Assembly: GCA_039920745.1 (NCBI GenBank)
Contig: JBDSDD010000058.1
Location: forward strand, 37,036 to 101,035
Direction: 5' to 3'
DNA length: 64,000 bases
Source of the DNA: Scleromatobacter sp039920745
Lineage (GTDB): Bacteria > Pseudomonadota > Gammaproteobacteria > Burkholderiales > Burkholderiaceae_C
This document shows, one piece after another, positions 1-6,947 of the stretch (positions are counted from its first letter, which is position 1; every line of letters starts with the position of its first letter). Under the pieces are notes generated by a model that searched no databases, was not told where the DNA came from, and was given only the letters and a program-made list of their open reading frames with translations. Position numbers and translations under genes: made by a program.

Positions 1-815
1 GCCGAGGCGATGGCCACGCTCTCGGAATTGCGACGCACGCTGTTGACGACCTCGCCCAGGCTGCCCTGCATGCGCTGGAGCTCTCCCAGAAGCTGGGCGA
101 ATTCGTCGTTGCCCGTGATGGTCACCGCCACCGTCAGGTCGCCCTGCGCGATGGCCCGCGACATCTCCAGCGCACGATCGACCGGCCGCGTGATGCAGCG
201 ACTGAACCAGACGCCGACACCGACGCCAAATGCGCACATGACGACCATCAGGATCAGGCTGACGACCGTCGCGCGCTTGGCGTCGGTCGATGCCTGCTCG
301 GAAACGGCGGCGCTGTCGGCGGCAATCTTCTTTTGCGCTTCGCCAAGCAACCGGGTCGGCTCGCGGTCGACGCCGGCCACGGCCGCATCGCCCGCCGTCG
401 GGTCGAAGGCGGCCGCCTTGAAGGCGTCGAAGCCTTTGCGGTAGCTGGCGCCCATCTTGACGTGGGCCTGCGCGAATTGGCCGACCAGTTCGCGGCTCTC
501 GCCTGTGGGCAAGGTCTTCAGGAGTGCAGCGACGCGCTCGTCAACGGCGATTTCCTGCTTGGCAAAGGCGCTCCAATGCTTGTCGAGGTTCTGCGGGTCC
601 TTGCCGCGCAGCAGCGTGTTCTTCCACTCTTGCACCTGCGTCTTGAAGGCATCTCGGATGTCGGCCACCGCCCGCTCGTTGGCGTGGTTGCCCTGAACCT
701 TCGTCTGGTAGGTGTCGACGGCGCCACTCAGGCTGAAGATGCCGAAGAGCGCTGCGCCCATCAGCAGCAGCAGGACGGACGCGAAGGTCAGGGGCAGCTT
801 GGTCTTGAGTTTCAT
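1..815 (-). CDS. Methyl-accepting chemotaxis protein, N-terminal part (cut by window edge)
   Basis: Inner-membrane chemoreceptor that senses a periplasmic ligand and signals through CheA/CheW. Reading leftward from an ATG at 815, about 271 codons are visible. A first membrane helix lies at residues 8-28, followed by a helical periplasmic sensor of about 155 residues (four-helix-bundle type), a second membrane helix near 186-208, and a HAMP segment beginning RCITRPVD and ending near residue 262. The methylation and signalling domain lies beyond the left edge, so this is truncated by the window and not by mutation. It is downstream of gpmA on the same strand, with a 338-bp AT-richer gap that suggests its own promoter. 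The ligand cannot be told from sequence. Confidence 0.9.
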   Translation of the reverse strand, partial: MKLKTKLPLTFASVLLLLMGAALFGIFSLSGAVDTYQTKVQGNHANERAVADIRDAFKTQVQEWKNTLLRGKDPQNLDKHWSAFAKQEIAVDERVAALLKTLPTGESRELVGQFAQAHVKMGASYRKGFDAFKAAAFDPTAGDAAVAGVDREPTRLLGEAQKKIAADSAAVSEQASTDAKRATVVSLILMVVMCAFGVGVGVWFSRCITRPVDRALEMSRAIAQGDLTVAVTITGNDEFAQLLGELQRMQGSLGEVVNSVRRNSESVAIAS

Positions 816-1153
816 GGAGTGGCTCTTCGAGATGACGAGGCAGGGGCGAGCTCGTCACTGCACCCATCTCGAAGTGCCGCTCAAGCCTCTCACGTTGCAT
901 GTGCTGTCCATTCGACCGCGAGGTTTGTCGATGGACCGTGGCGAGACTATGGCGATTAAATGAACAAATCGATCATTTAATAAAAAACGTATATCGCGTT
1001 CATTTCTGCAAGGACCGGTGGGGCCGTGCCAACTTGCGGGCGATGGACGCTCGGCATTGCCTGCCTCGGCAAGCAGTCGTCCCCAGGGCCTGTGCGGCCT
1101 GGGCCAGGAAGGGGCGGCGTCCATGCCATCTCGGCCGGACCCCGCTGACGAGC
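816..1153. other. Intergenic region between gpmA and the chemoreceptor gene
   Basis: No gene was found here. The part at 955-1010 is clearly AT-rich compared with its surroundings and is the likely site of the chemoreceptor promoter on the minus strand, but no convincing -35/-10 pair or sigma-28 box could be fixed. A perfect 7-bp inverted repeat (TGACGAG at 833-839, CTCGTCA at 851-857) lies in the predicted leader of the receptor transcript. No clear rho-independent terminator follows gpmA. Confidence 0.5.
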
Positions 1154-1900
1154 TCAGGCCTTCTTGCCCTGGTTGGCCACCGCCGCGGCCGCCTTGGCCG
1201 CCGCTTCGGCGTCGCCCAGGTAGTAGCTCTTGATCGGCTTCAGGTCGGCGTCGAGCTCGTAGACGAGCGGGATGCCGTTGGGGATGTTGACGCCCACGAT
1301 GTCGGCGTCGCCGATGTTGTCGAGGTACTTCACCAGTGCGCGGATGGAGTTGCCGTGCGCGGCGACGACGATGCGCTGCCCGGACTTGATCGCTGGCGCC
1401 AGCACCTCGTTCCAGCACGGCAGCACGCGGGCCACCGTGTCCTTCAGGCATTCGGTGAGCGGGATCTGGGCCGGGTCGAGCTTGGCGTAGCGCAGGTCCT
1501 GGCGTTGGCCGCGCGGGTCGTCGGCCTCGAGCGCCGGCGGCGGCGTGTCGTAGCTGCGGCGCCAGATCAGCACCTGCTCGTCGCCGTATTCCTTGGCCAT
1601 GTCGGCCTTGTTGAGGCCCTGCAAGCCGCCGTAGTGGCGCTCGTTCAGGCGCCAGTCCTGCTTGACCGGCAACCACGTGCGCTCCAGGGTGTCCAGGCAG
1701 TGCCACAGCGTCCAGATGGCGCGCTTGAGCACCGACGTGTAGGCCACGTCGAACTCGTAGCCGGCCTCCTTGAGCAGCTCGCCGGCGCTGCGCGCCTGCG
1801 CGACGCCGGTGGCGGTCAGCTCGACGTCGGTCCAGCCGGTGAAGCGGTTCTCGAGGTTCCAGGTGGATTCGCCGTGGCGGATGAGGACGAGCTTGTACAT
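1154..1900 (-). CDS. gpmA: 2,3-bisphosphoglycerate-dependent phosphoglycerate mutase
   Basis: Cytoplasmic glycolytic and gluconeogenic enzyme that interconverts 3- and 2-phosphoglycerate through a phosphohistidine. The 248-residue length matches the dPGM family. The catalytic RHGES motif lies at residues 8-12 with the phosphorylated His at 9, followed by WNLENRFTGW, and the second catalytic region reads AAHGNSIRAL. The C-terminus has an unusually Ala/Lys-rich tail after the conserved core. It is transcribed divergently from the rhodanese gene across a 105-bp gap that must hold both promoters. Confidence 0.97.
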   Translation of the reverse strand: MYKLVLIRHGESTWNLENRFTGWTDVELTATGVAQARSAGELLKEAGYEFDVAYTSVLKRAIWTLWHCLDTLERTWLPVKQDWRLNERHYGGLQGLNKADMAKEYGDEQVLIWRRSYDTPPPALEADDPRGQRQDLRYAKLDPAQIPLTECLKDTVARVLPCWNEVLAPAIKSGQRIVVAAHGNSIRALVKYLDNIGDADIVGVNIPNGIPLVYELDADLKPIKSYYLGDAEAAAKAAAAVANQGKKA

Positions 1901-1961
1901 GGGTGATGGCCTCGCGCCGTCGGGCGCATGCGTCTGTTCATGGAAAGGGGACGGCGAATTC

Positions 1962-1967
1962 TATAAT
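1962..1967 (+). promoter_or_regulatory. Candidate -10 box for the rhodanese-grxC side
   Basis: A perfect TATAAT sits 38 bp before the GTG of the rhodanese gene in the gpmA/rhodanese divergent gap. No good TTGACA-like -35 is seen at the usual spacing; TTCATG at 1937-1942 is 19 bp away. The reverse complement around the same bases (TATAGAAT) could also serve gpmA. Confidence 0.45.
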
Positions 1968-2005
1968 CGTGCTTTCCCTCGAACCCCTCAAGCGAACGGC
2001 GCCCC

Positions 2006-2425
2006 GTGGCATTCTTTTCCGACCCCATCGTCTGGCTCCTGATCGTGGCCGTCCTCGTCTCTGGCGGACTGCTGGCGTGGCCGGCGCTCAACCGTGCCAA
2101 GCAAGGCGGCGTGTCGCCGACCGAAGTCGTGCGCCTGATGAACCGCGAGAAAGCCAGCGTGATCGACGTCAGCGAGCCGGGCGAGTTCGCCGCCGGCCAC
2201 ATCGTCGGCTCGCGCAACATCCCCATTGGCCGCCTCGAGGTGGCCCCGGAGCTGCCCAAGAACAAGACGCTGCCGGTCGTGCTCGTCTGTGCCAGCGGCA
2301 AGCGCGCCGCCAAGGCCGCCAAGGCGCTGGAGGCCAAGGGCTATGCCAAGGCCGTGGCGCTGGCCGGCGGGCTCGCTGCCTGGAAGACAGCCAACCTGCC
2401 GATCGAGACGGCGCCGGCCGCCTGA
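2006..2425 (+). CDS. Membrane-anchored rhodanese-like protein
   Basis: Single-domain rhodanese (139 residues) tethered by an N-terminal membrane helix at about residues 8-26. The domain shows the start motif VIDVSEPGEFAAGHI and the active-site loop CASGKRA with the persulfide-forming Cys at residue 95. Rhodaneses move sulfane sulfur between thiols, but the partner is not known from sequence. The start chosen is GTG at 2006 because it places the hydrophobic helix at the N-terminus. It is the first gene of a rhodanese-grxC-secB-gpsA series, an order that is common in Burkholderiales and suggests a thiol-related role. Confidence 0.88.
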   Translation: MAFFSDPIVWLLIVAVLVSGGLLAWPALNRAKQGGVSPTEVVRLMNREKASVIDVSEPGEFAAGHIVGSRNIPIGRLEVAPELPKNKTLPVVLVCASGKRAAKAAKALEAKGYAKAVALAGGLAAWKTANLPIETAPAA

Positions 2426-2554
2426 CAGAGCCGTTCGGGCGTGGCGTCATGCCCGAGTCACGGCGTTGTCACCTGAGAATGCAAGGTTGAACGCACTGCG
2501 CGAAAATCGGGCCCATCAGCAGTTCAACGCCGTACCCGACGCGGCGACGCCTTC

Positions 2555-2812
2555 ATGAATCCGGTTCGCATGTTCACCACGCAGGTCTGCCCGTACTGCA
2601 TCCGCGCCAAGCAGTTGCTCAAGCAGCGCGGCGTCGACGCCATCGAAGAGATCCGCGTCGACTTGGACCCGTCGCAGCGCGACGCGATGATCGCCCAGAC
2701 CGGCCGCCGCACCGTGCCGCAGATCTTCATCGGCGAGACCTGGGTCGGCGGCTGCGACGATCTCATCGCGCTCGACCAGAAAGGCGGCTTGCTCCCGCTG
2801 CTGGCCAGCTGA
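2555..2812 (+). CDS. grxC: Glutaredoxin 3
   Basis: Small cytoplasmic dithiol glutaredoxin of 85 residues that reduces disulfides and glutathione mixed disulfides using glutathione. The redox motif CPYC lies at residues 12-15, followed later by the cis-proline segment RRTVPQIFIGETWVGG, which forms the glutathione site. Length and motif match the GrxC family. It lies 129 bp after the rhodanese gene and is followed by a terminator-like hairpin. Confidence 0.96.
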   Translation: MNPVRMFTTQVCPYCIRAKQLLKQRGVDAIEEIRVDLDPSQRDAMIAQTGRRTVPQIFIGETWVGGCDDLIALDQKGGLLPLLAS

Positions 2813-2863
2813 GGAACATCCCTCACCGGAGCGCCAGGTGGCCTGCGACATAATGCGCGTTGC

Positions 2864-2899
2864 AGCCCGCACCGTCCCGGATTGCGGGCTTCGTTTTTT
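2864..2899 (+). terminator. Terminator-like hairpin between grxC and secB
   Basis: The arms AGCCCGCA (2864-2871) and TGCGGGCT (2883-2890) form a perfect 8-bp stem and are followed by TCG and six T residues, the form of a rho-independent terminator. It ends only 11 bp before the secB ATG. A CATAAT -10-like box at 2849-2854 lies upstream of it, so a secB transcript started there would begin by making this hairpin. Confidence 0.7.
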
Positions 2900-2910
2900 C
2901 GAGACACCCC

Positions 2911-3378
2911 ATGGCTGAACAAGACCAATCCCCCGTTTTCCAGATCCAGCGCATCTACCTGAAGGATCTGTCGCTCGAGCAACCGAACTCGCCGCAAGTG
3001 CTGCTGGAGCAGACGCAGCCGCAAGTCGACATCCAGCTGGGCATGGCGGCCGAAGCGGTCGGCCCGGGCCTGTTCGAGGTGAGCGTCACCGGCACCGTCA
3101 CCACCAAGGTCGGCGAAAGGGTGCTGTTCCTGGTCGAGGCCAAGCAAGCCGGCATCTTCGAGATCCGCAACATCCCGGCCGACCAGCAACAAGGCATCCT
3201 GGGCGTCGTCTGCCCGCAGATGCTCTACCCTTACCTGCGCGCCATCGTGTCGGACGTGTGCACGCGCGCCGGCTTCCCGCCGATCCTGCTGGCCGAAGTC
3301 AACTTCCAGGCCATGTTCGAAGCGCAACAACAGGCCCAGCTGGCGCAAGCCGCCTCGGCCAACGGCGCGCCCAACTAA
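2911..3378 (+). CDS. secB: Protein-export chaperone SecB
   Basis: Cytoplasmic tetrameric chaperone that holds precursor proteins unfolded and delivers them to SecA. The 155-residue product has the family core FQIQRIYLKDLSLEQPNSP near the N-terminus and the C-terminal half with LYPYLRAIVSDVCTRAGFPP. The start chosen is the ATG at 2911 (MAEQDQSP) since an in-frame ATG 51 bp upstream lies inside the terminator-like hairpin region and adds residues that do not fit the family. It is followed by gpsA, the usual neighbour of secB in proteobacteria. Confidence 0.97.
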   Translation: MAEQDQSPVFQIQRIYLKDLSLEQPNSPQVLLEQTQPQVDIQLGMAAEAVGPGLFEVSVTGTVTTKVGERVLFLVEAKQAGIFEIRNIPADQQQGILGVVCPQMLYPYLRAIVSDVCTRAGFPPILLAEVNFQAMFEAQQQAQLAQAASANGAPN

Positions 3379-3440
3379 GGGCACCGGGGTCTGGTCTTGC
3401 GTATTGCACGCCGATCGCGTTTCCCTGGCCGGAAGCGCTT

Positions 3441-3467
3441 GTCGTGCAAAGCGCGAGACCTGACACC
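3441..3467. repeat. Single REP-like half-element upstream of gpsA
   Basis: Read on the minus strand this 27-bp segment matches the right arm of the inverted repeat at 18118-18220 at about 20 of 27 positions, sharing GTCAGGTCT and TTGCACG. It sits in the secB-gpsA gap without an inverted partner, so it would be a solo copy. Confidence 0.45.
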
Positions 3468-3488
3468 GTCACCTCAGATAGAACCGCG

Positions 3489-4472
3489 ATGCGCATCTCC
3501 GTCATAGGCGCCGGTGCTTGGGGCACCGCTCTCGCGATCGCCGCGGCGCGGCGCCATCGGGTGCTGCTGTGGGCGCGCGACGCCGTGCAAGCCGCGCAGA
3601 TGGCCGCCGATCGGCGCAACGATCGGTATCTGCCGCACGCCATGTGGCCAGATCAGCTGGCCGTCACGTCCGACCACTCGGCCGCCCTCGGGCACGCCGC
3701 GGGCGGGTTGTTGATCGTCGCCACGCCGATGGCCTCGCTGCGCGAGCGGCTTGCAGCGCTGCCGGATGACTCGTGCGTTTTCTGGCTGTGCAAGGGCGTC
3801 GAGTCTGCCACCGGCGCGCTGGGTCACCAGATCGCGGCGAGCGTGCTGCCGCGGGCGTCTGTGGGCGTGCTGTCTGGCCCCAGCTTCGCGCAGGAAGTGG
3901 CCGGCGGCAGCCCGACCGCGCTGGTCGCCGCGAGCGCCGATGCGGCCTTGTGCGAACTCGCGGTCACTGCACTGCACAGCGAATCGATTCGCATCTACCG
4001 CTCGACCGACGTCGTCGGCGTGGAGGTGGGCGGCGCAGTCAAGAACGTGCTGGCCATCGCCACCGGCATTGCCGACGGCCTGAACCTGGGCCTCAACGCC
4101 CGCGCCGCACTGATCACGCGCGGGCTGGCCGAGATGACGCGCCTGGGCGTCGCGCTCGGCGCGCACCCCGACACCTTCATGGGACTGTCCGGCCTGGGTG
4201 ACCTCGTGCTGACCGCCACCGGCGACCTCTCGCGCAACCGCAAGGTCGGCCTGATGCTGGCGCAGGGGTTGTCGCTCAGCGGCATCCTCGAGCGCCTGGG
4301 CCACGTGGCCGAGGGCGTCTATTGCGCCGAGACCGTCACGCGGCTCGCGCACGACAACGGCGTCGCCATGCCCATCGCCGACATGGTGTCGGCCGTCATC
4401 CACCGTCGCATCGCGGCGCGCGACGCCGTCGCTTCGCTCATGCGGCGCGACTCACGTGACGAAGGTTTTTGA
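3489..4472 (+). CDS. gpsA: NAD(P)-dependent glycerol-3-phosphate dehydrogenase
   Basis: Makes sn-glycerol-3-phosphate from dihydroxyacetone phosphate for phospholipid synthesis in the cytoplasm. The 327-residue protein opens with the nucleotide-binding motif GAGAWGTALA at residues 7-16 and has the substrate-site segment GGAVKNVLAIATGI with the catalytic Lys at 185. The ATG at 3489 was chosen because it starts the Rossmann fold directly; upstream in-frame codons run back into secB. The gene ends convergently against trmL with 45 bp between the stops. Confidence 0.97.
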   Translation: MRISVIGAGAWGTALAIAAARRHRVLLWARDAVQAAQMAADRRNDRYLPHAMWPDQLAVTSDHSAALGHAAGGLLIVATPMASLRERLAALPDDSCVFWLCKGVESATGALGHQIAASVLPRASVGVLSGPSFAQEVAGGSPTALVAASADAALCELAVTALHSESIRIYRSTDVVGVEVGGAVKNVLAIATGIADGLNLGLNARAALITRGLAEMTRLGVALGAHPDTFMGLSGLGDLVLTATGDLSRNRKVGLMLAQGLSLSGILERLGHVAEGVYCAETVTRLAHDNGVAMPIADMVSAVIHRRIAARDAVASLMRRDSRDEGF

Positions 4473-4517
4473 GCCGCTTTGTGACCCCGCATTGGGGGGC
4501 GTCGGCGCGACGCGACG

Positions 4518-4982
4518 TCAGGCGCCACCCAGGTAGCCGTTGACGCGCCACGCCTCGAACACCGCCACCGCCACCGCATTGCTCAGGTTGAGGCTGCGTT
4601 GCCCCGGCAGCAGCGGCAGGCGAACCAGGCGCTCAGGCGGAAACGTCGCGCGCAGCGCCGGCTGCAGGCCGGCCGATTCGCTGCCGAACACGAGGCTGTC
4701 GCCCGGTCGCCAGTCGATGCTGGCCAGCGTGCCGGTGCCCTTCGTGGAGAACGCGAAGCAGCGCGCCGGGTCGACCGTGGCGGCGTAGTCCGACCACTGC
4801 GCGTGGCGCCGGACGTCTGCGAACTCGTGATAGTCCAGCCCGGCGCGGCGCAGCAGCTTGTCCTCCATCGAGAAGCCCAGCGGCTCGATCAAGTGCAACT
4901 CGCAGCCGGTGTTGGCGGCCAGGCGGATCACGTTGCCGGTGTTGGGCGGGATTTCTGGATGGACGAGGACGATTCGGAACAT
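4518..4982 (-). CDS. trmL: tRNA (cytidine(34)-2'-O)-methyltransferase
   Basis: SPOUT-class methyltransferase that 2'-O-methylates the wobble base of tRNA-Leu using S-adenosylmethionine. At 154 residues it has the family length. The family opening FRIVLVHPEIPPNTGNVIRL is present, as are the knot segments LVFGSESAGL and RSLNLSNAVAVAVFE. The start at 4982 removes 35 non-homologous residues that an upstream start would add. A GACAAT box ends 7 nt before the ATG and there is no Shine-Dalgarno sequence, so the leader may be nearly absent. Confidence 0.95.
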   Translation of the reverse strand: MFRIVLVHPEIPPNTGNVIRLAANTGCELHLIEPLGFSMEDKLLRRAGLDYHEFADVRRHAQWSDYAATVDPARCFAFSTKGTGTLASIDWRPGDSLVFGSESAGLQPALRATFPPERLVRLPLLPGQRSLNLSNAVAVAVFEAWRVNGYLGGA

Positions 4983-4995
4983 GCAGCCGATTGTC

Positions 4996-5760
4996 TCAAG
5001 TGTCGGGCGTGCGCGCGACCACCCACACCTGCACGTCCCGCGCCCCCGCGGCGCGCAGCGTGCGCGTGGCCGCGTGGGCGGTGGCACCGGTGGTGAGCAC
5101 GTCGTCCACCAGCGCGATGCGCGCGCCGCGCACCCAGGCCGCGTGGCTCGGCGTGACGACGAACGCGCCCTGCAGGTTGCGCGCGCGTTCGCCGCGATGC
5201 AGGCCCAGCTGGTGGCCGGTGTCGCGCACTCGGAACAGCGCGTCGGCGCGGGCCTCGAGCGCCAGCGTGCGGGCCAGCCGGCGCGCCAGTTCCCACGACT
5301 GGTTGTAGCCGCGCTCGCGCAGCCGTTCGCGCGACAGCGGCACCGCCACCACGCGCACGTCGCTGCCTCGCAGGTCGTCGAGCCGCGCCAGCAGCGGGCG
5401 CAGCAGCACTGCGATCGTGGCCAGATGTTGGTGGAATTTGAGATCGGCGAGCTGGCGATCCCACGGGTAGCCGTAGTCCACGCCGCTCACCACGCGCGAC
5501 CAGGGCGGGGGCGCGAGCCGGCAACGCCCGCACCGGGCCTCGGGTTCGCTGGCCAGCAGCGGCAGCCCGCAGCCGTCGCAGCGAGGGCGTTGAAACGCGA
5601 AGCGGGCCTCGCAGCAGCGGCACAGGCCGTCGCTGCACCAGCCGCGGCACACGGCGCAGCGCCCGCCGGCCTGACGGCGCCAGTGGTCGAGCAGGCTGCG
5701 GGTCGCGTTCGCGGCGCGCGTCAAGTGGCCGATGTTTCGCCGAGTGCCGCTTGCGGCCAT
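4996..5760 (-). CDS. comF: ComF family phosphoribosyltransferase-like protein
   Basis: ComF proteins are needed for DNA uptake or processing in competent bacteria, with an uncertain biochemical role. About 254 residues are predicted. The N-terminal part carries two Cys clusters (CAVCRGWC and CRCC, then CDGC and CGRC) expected to bind zinc, and the C-terminal phosphoribosyltransferase domain has the PRPP motif ALVDDVLTTGATA. An alternative ATG at 5787 would add nine residues. The gene is divergent from the bioC-like gene across fewer than 50 bp and is close behind trmL on the same strand. Confidence 0.9.
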   Translation of the reverse strand: MAASGTRRNIGHLTRAANATRSLLDHWRRQAGGRCAVCRGWCSDGLCRCCEARFAFQRPRCDGCGLPLLASEPEARCGRCRLAPPPWSRVVSGVDYGYPWDRQLADLKFHQHLATIAVLLRPLLARLDDLRGSDVRVVAVPLSRERLRERGYNQSWELARRLARTLALEARADALFRVRDTGHQLGLHRGERARNLQGAFVVTPSHAAWVRGARIALVDDVLTTGATAHAATRTLRAAGARDVQVWVVARTPDT

Positions 5761-5795
5761 CGCGGCGCCGTCGGGTGGCGAAGTCATGCGCTCAA

Positions 5796-5801
5796 TATAC
5801 T
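5796..5801 (+). promoter_or_regulatory. -10-like box placed for a leaderless bioC transcript
   Basis: TATACT ends exactly 5 nt before the ATG at 5807, which would put the transcription start on the start codon. No Shine-Dalgarno sequence precedes that ATG. The same geometry is seen at 45330-45335 before the ubiH-like gene. Confidence 0.4.
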
Positions 5802-5806
5802 GCCGC

Positions 5807-6748
5807 ATGGCCGCCGCACCCACCCCCGAATCCCGCCCGGAACGCCTCGATCCGCGCGCGCTGGACCGCGCCTGGGCGCGCCTCGCGGCCCAGGCGGCGC
5901 AGGCGGCGCCGCCGTGGCTGCACGCGGAGGTCGCGCGCCGCATGGGCGAGCGGCTGACCATCGTCAAGCAGGTGCCGGTGCACGTGTTCGACTGGTGGAG
6001 CGAGCTCGGCGGTGGGGCCGCGCTGCTCGCGCAGGCGTACCCCAAGGCGACGGTCACGGGCGTGCTGCGGCCCGAGTCGGCGACGCCGTCCACGCTGGCC
6101 GACGTGCCTGCGCGGGCCGCGACGCCTGCCTGGCGGCGCTGGCTGGGCCTGGGCGCCGCGGGCCCCCGTGCCATCGCGCAGTCCGCGGTGCCGCCGGCCC
6201 AGGCGCAACTGGTCTGGTCGAACATGAGCCTGCACTGGGCGCAGGACGCGCCCACGCTGATGCGCGAGTGGCAGCGCGCGCTGGTCGTCGACGGTTTCCT
6301 GATGTTCACGACGCTGGGCCCCGGCACGCTGGTGACCCTGCGCGACCTCTACCGTGCCCACCAATGGGGCACCCCGTATGCACCGTGGACGGACATGCAC
6401 GACCTGGGCGACATGCTGGTCGAGGCGGGCTTCGCCGACCCGGTGATGGATCAGGAGACGCTGCGCCTGACCTGGAGCAGCCCGCAGGCCGCGCTGGCCG
6501 AATTGCGCACGCTGGGCATGAACACCGACGCCGCGCGCCACCCCGGCCTGCGCACCCCGCGCTGGCGCGACCGCCTGCTTGCCGCCCTGGGCGCGCACGT
6601 CGATGCGCAGGGTCGCGTGGTGCTCGAGTTCGAGATCGTCTATGGCCACGCGTTCAAACCGGTGCCGCGCGCCAGGCTCGCCGAACAGACCCAAGTCGGC
6701 CTCGACGACATGAAGGCGATGCTGAGCCGGGGCCGGCCGCCTCGATGA
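5807..6748 (+). CDS. bioC: BioC-like SAM-dependent methyltransferase
   Basis: Most likely the malonyl-ACP O-methyltransferase that disguises malonyl-ACP for biotin synthesis, or a close relative. The 313-residue protein has the BioC-like segment LVWSNMSLHWAQDAP and a C-terminal GHAFKP near the end. It differs from the family in the SAM-binding motif I: the region FDWWSELGGGAALLAQ lacks the usual acidic-GxGxG pattern, and there is an extended insert after it. An ATG at 5786 would add seven residues. No other biotin gene is nearby, so the symbol is tentative. It lies next to comF, as often in betaproteobacteria. Confidence 0.7.
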   Translation: MAAAPTPESRPERLDPRALDRAWARLAAQAAQAAPPWLHAEVARRMGERLTIVKQVPVHVFDWWSELGGGAALLAQAYPKATVTGVLRPESATPSTLADVPARAATPAWRRWLGLGAAGPRAIAQSAVPPAQAQLVWSNMSLHWAQDAPTLMREWQRALVVDGFLMFTTLGPGTLVTLRDLYRAHQWGTPYAPWTDMHDLGDMLVEAGFADPVMDQETLRLTWSSPQAALAELRTLGMNTDAARHPGLRTPRWRDRLLAALGAHVDAQGRVVLEFEIVYGHAFKPVPRARLAEQTQVGLDDMKAMLSRGRPPR

Positions 6749-6810
6749 AAGGCGGCGTGGGGCAGGGCTTACGCTGAGTCCCCAGGCGCTTTTTTGGCAT
6801 GAACAGGCCC

Positions 6811-6816
6811 TAGAAT
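6811..6816 (+). promoter_or_regulatory. Candidate -10 box of the cytochrome oxidase operon
   Basis: TAGAAT lies 131 bp before the coxB start in the 199-bp gap after the bioC-like gene. No good -35 is visible at 16-18 bp; a T-run occupies that place. The long leader downstream contains an 18-bp palindrome. Confidence 0.35.
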
Positions 6817-6902
6817 CGTCTGGGTCTTGTGTCTGAAGTGCACCTCCCCTGTGCAAACCTCGCGGTTCAGGGTCTGCGCACGACCTCTGATCAAGCCGAA
6901 CC

Positions 6903-6920
6903 GGATCATTCGAATGATCC
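6903..6920. promoter_or_regulatory. Perfect 18-bp palindrome in the coxB leader
   Basis: GGATCATTCGAATGATCC is a perfect palindrome located 27 bp before the coxB start codon and just upstream of its Shine-Dalgarno sequence. It could be an operator for a dimeric regulator or an RNA hairpin near the ribosome site. The binding factor is unknown. Confidence 0.45.
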
Positions 6921-6947
6921 TGGGCCCGACAAGAAGGATCGAACTAC

